Positions 14,367 to 14,996 of a stretch of DNA of 14,996 bases are shown here, in pieces. Position numbers and translations under genes: made by a program. The stretch comes from CAYPZU01 sp964415395. Lineage in GTDB: Bacteria > Chlamydiota > Chlamydiia > Chlamydiales > SM23-39. Location: assembly GCA_964415395.1 (NCBI GenBank), contig CAYPZU010000054.1:1-14996 (forward strand). The letters are read 5' to 3'. Position 1 is the stretch's first letter. Every line of letters begins with the position of its first letter. Under the pieces are notes generated by a model, which ran no database searches, was not told the origin of the DNA, and saw only the letters and a program-made list of their open reading frames with translations.

Positions 14367-14996
14367 GGAATATCGCCCAGGCGAACAGCCCTGCGCCCAG
14401 GCAATACCAGGCGAAAGGGCGGACGCGTCCTTTTTCATACAGCCAGAAGATGAGCCGCACACCTGCGAGCCCCAATCCGAAAGAGGCCGCAAATCCCCCT
14501 GCATAGCAAACGGGAGAAACAGCCCCGGCGGCTTCCGACGATCCGCTCAACATTTTCCATGTTTCGAGCAGCTCTCCGCCCAAAACGGTCGGAATCGCCA
14601 GGAGAAAAGAAAACCGGGCCGCTTCCCTCCACTCCCATCCGCAGAAGCGGGCGGCTGCGATCGTCGAGCCACTGCGGGAGATGCCGGGGATGAGCGCCAT
14701 CGTCTGCATCAATCCAATGCATAACACATCCCTCCATTTTTTCGGAGGAGCTTCGCTCGGCGTGCTCGCAGCCTGCTTACGGCTGGCTGCAAAAAGCAGT
14801 CCTGCAGTCGCCATCAGACAAAAGCCCAGATAGGAGGGATCGGACAGGGCGACTCTGAGCGGCTTCATGAAAAAATAGGCGGGGACGAGCGGGACGATGG
14901 CCGCCATATACACTGCCATCTTTCGGGGAGACTTGAGAATCTCCCACACGTCTTTTCTCAAATAAATCGCGAGGGCGAGGAGAGTGCCTGCGTGGC
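14359..14996 (-). CDS. uppP: Undecaprenyl-diphosphatase UppP (BacA), 5' end cut by window edge
   Basis: UppP is the polytopic membrane enzyme that removes one phosphate from undecaprenyl diphosphate so that the lipid carrier for cell-wall precursors can be reused. About 211 C-terminal residues are visible and the reading frame is open to the window edge. Its first residues, HAGTLLALAIYLRKDVW, match the conserved family region HxGTLLAxxxYFRKD. The catalytic loop LIPGISRSGSTI is present, followed by ARFSFLLAIPTVLGG and hydrophobic segments ending in WAIFRG. Members are usually about 260-280 residues, so roughly 40-60 residues, including the N-terminal Glu-rich motif, lie outside the window. A TTG at 14961 should not be taken as the start, because the conserved GTLLA region precedes it. 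Its stop overlaps the ftsK start by 8 nt. Confidence 0.94.
   Translation of the reverse strand, partial: HAGTLLALAIYLRKDVWEILKSPRKMAVYMAAIVPLVPAYFFMKPLRVALSDPSYLGFCLMATAGLLFAASRKQAASTPSEAPPKKWRDVLCIGLMQTMALIPGISRSGSTIAAARFCGWEWREAARFSFLLAIPTVLGGELLETWKMLSGSSEAAGAVSPVCYAGGFAASFGLGLAGVRLIFWLYEKGRVRPFAWYCLGAGLFAWAIFRG

Noticed and set aside
14367..14504. N-terminal extension of ftsK to 14504
   Set aside because: It would overlap uppP by about 146 bp and adds residues unlike any FtsK N-terminus. The GTG at 14366 overlaps the uppP stop neatly.
1..14996. Mobile element, CRISPR array, tRNA or rRNA
   Set aside because: No transposase, integrase, terminal inverted repeats, regularly spaced repeats or RNA-gene signatures were seen by eye. 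A tRNAscan-SE or Infernal run would be the decisive check.

Overview
The window reads as chromosomal DNA from a member of the Chlamydiota, probably an environmental, amoeba-associated lineage rather than Chlamydia itself. The points for this are a Pmp-like autotransporter, a protein pairing an Inc-like double hydrophobic segment with eukaryotic-type cysteine-containing leucine-rich repeats, a hypothetical partner gene in the same transcription unit, and a YycJ-type hydrolase close to ftsK. From memory, yycJ and ftsK are also close neighbours in C. trachomatis. Base composition looks GC-rich by eye and fairly even throughout. The phylum is an inference; no rRNA, tRNA or phylogenetic marker was searched.

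Left block (1-5782, + strand): a short leader with duplicated 12-14 bp motifs precedes three tightly packed genes. These are a CHASE2-domain class III adenylate cyclase, a periplasmic FecR-domain protein whose start lies 4 nt after the cyclase stop, and a 935-residue autotransporter whose ATG overlaps the FecR stop. All three look like envelope proteins, so the block can be read as an envelope sensor that makes cAMP, co-expressed with a surface protein.

Middle block (5783-10608, + strand): a candidate promoter and a clear ribosome binding site precede a 534-residue protein of unknown function. It has a cysteine-dense N-terminus and, by my reading, an internal duplication of a roughly 130-residue helical domain. 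One nucleotide later starts a 788-residue protein with two adjacent hydrophobic segments and LRR blocks. This pair is the most effector-like and least described part of the window. A YycJ/WalJ-type metallo-beta-lactamase-fold hydrolase follows after 19 nt.

Right block (14996-10600, - strand): uppP (cut by the window edge), ftsK, a second metallo-beta-lactamase-fold hydrolase and a 149-residue orphan. The first three genes overlap by a few nucleotides and look like an envelope and cell-division operon. The orphan converges on yycJ with a 9-bp overlap. No tRNA, rRNA, CRISPR array, insertion sequence or phage gene was seen. No stretch longer than 300 bases lacks a gene.
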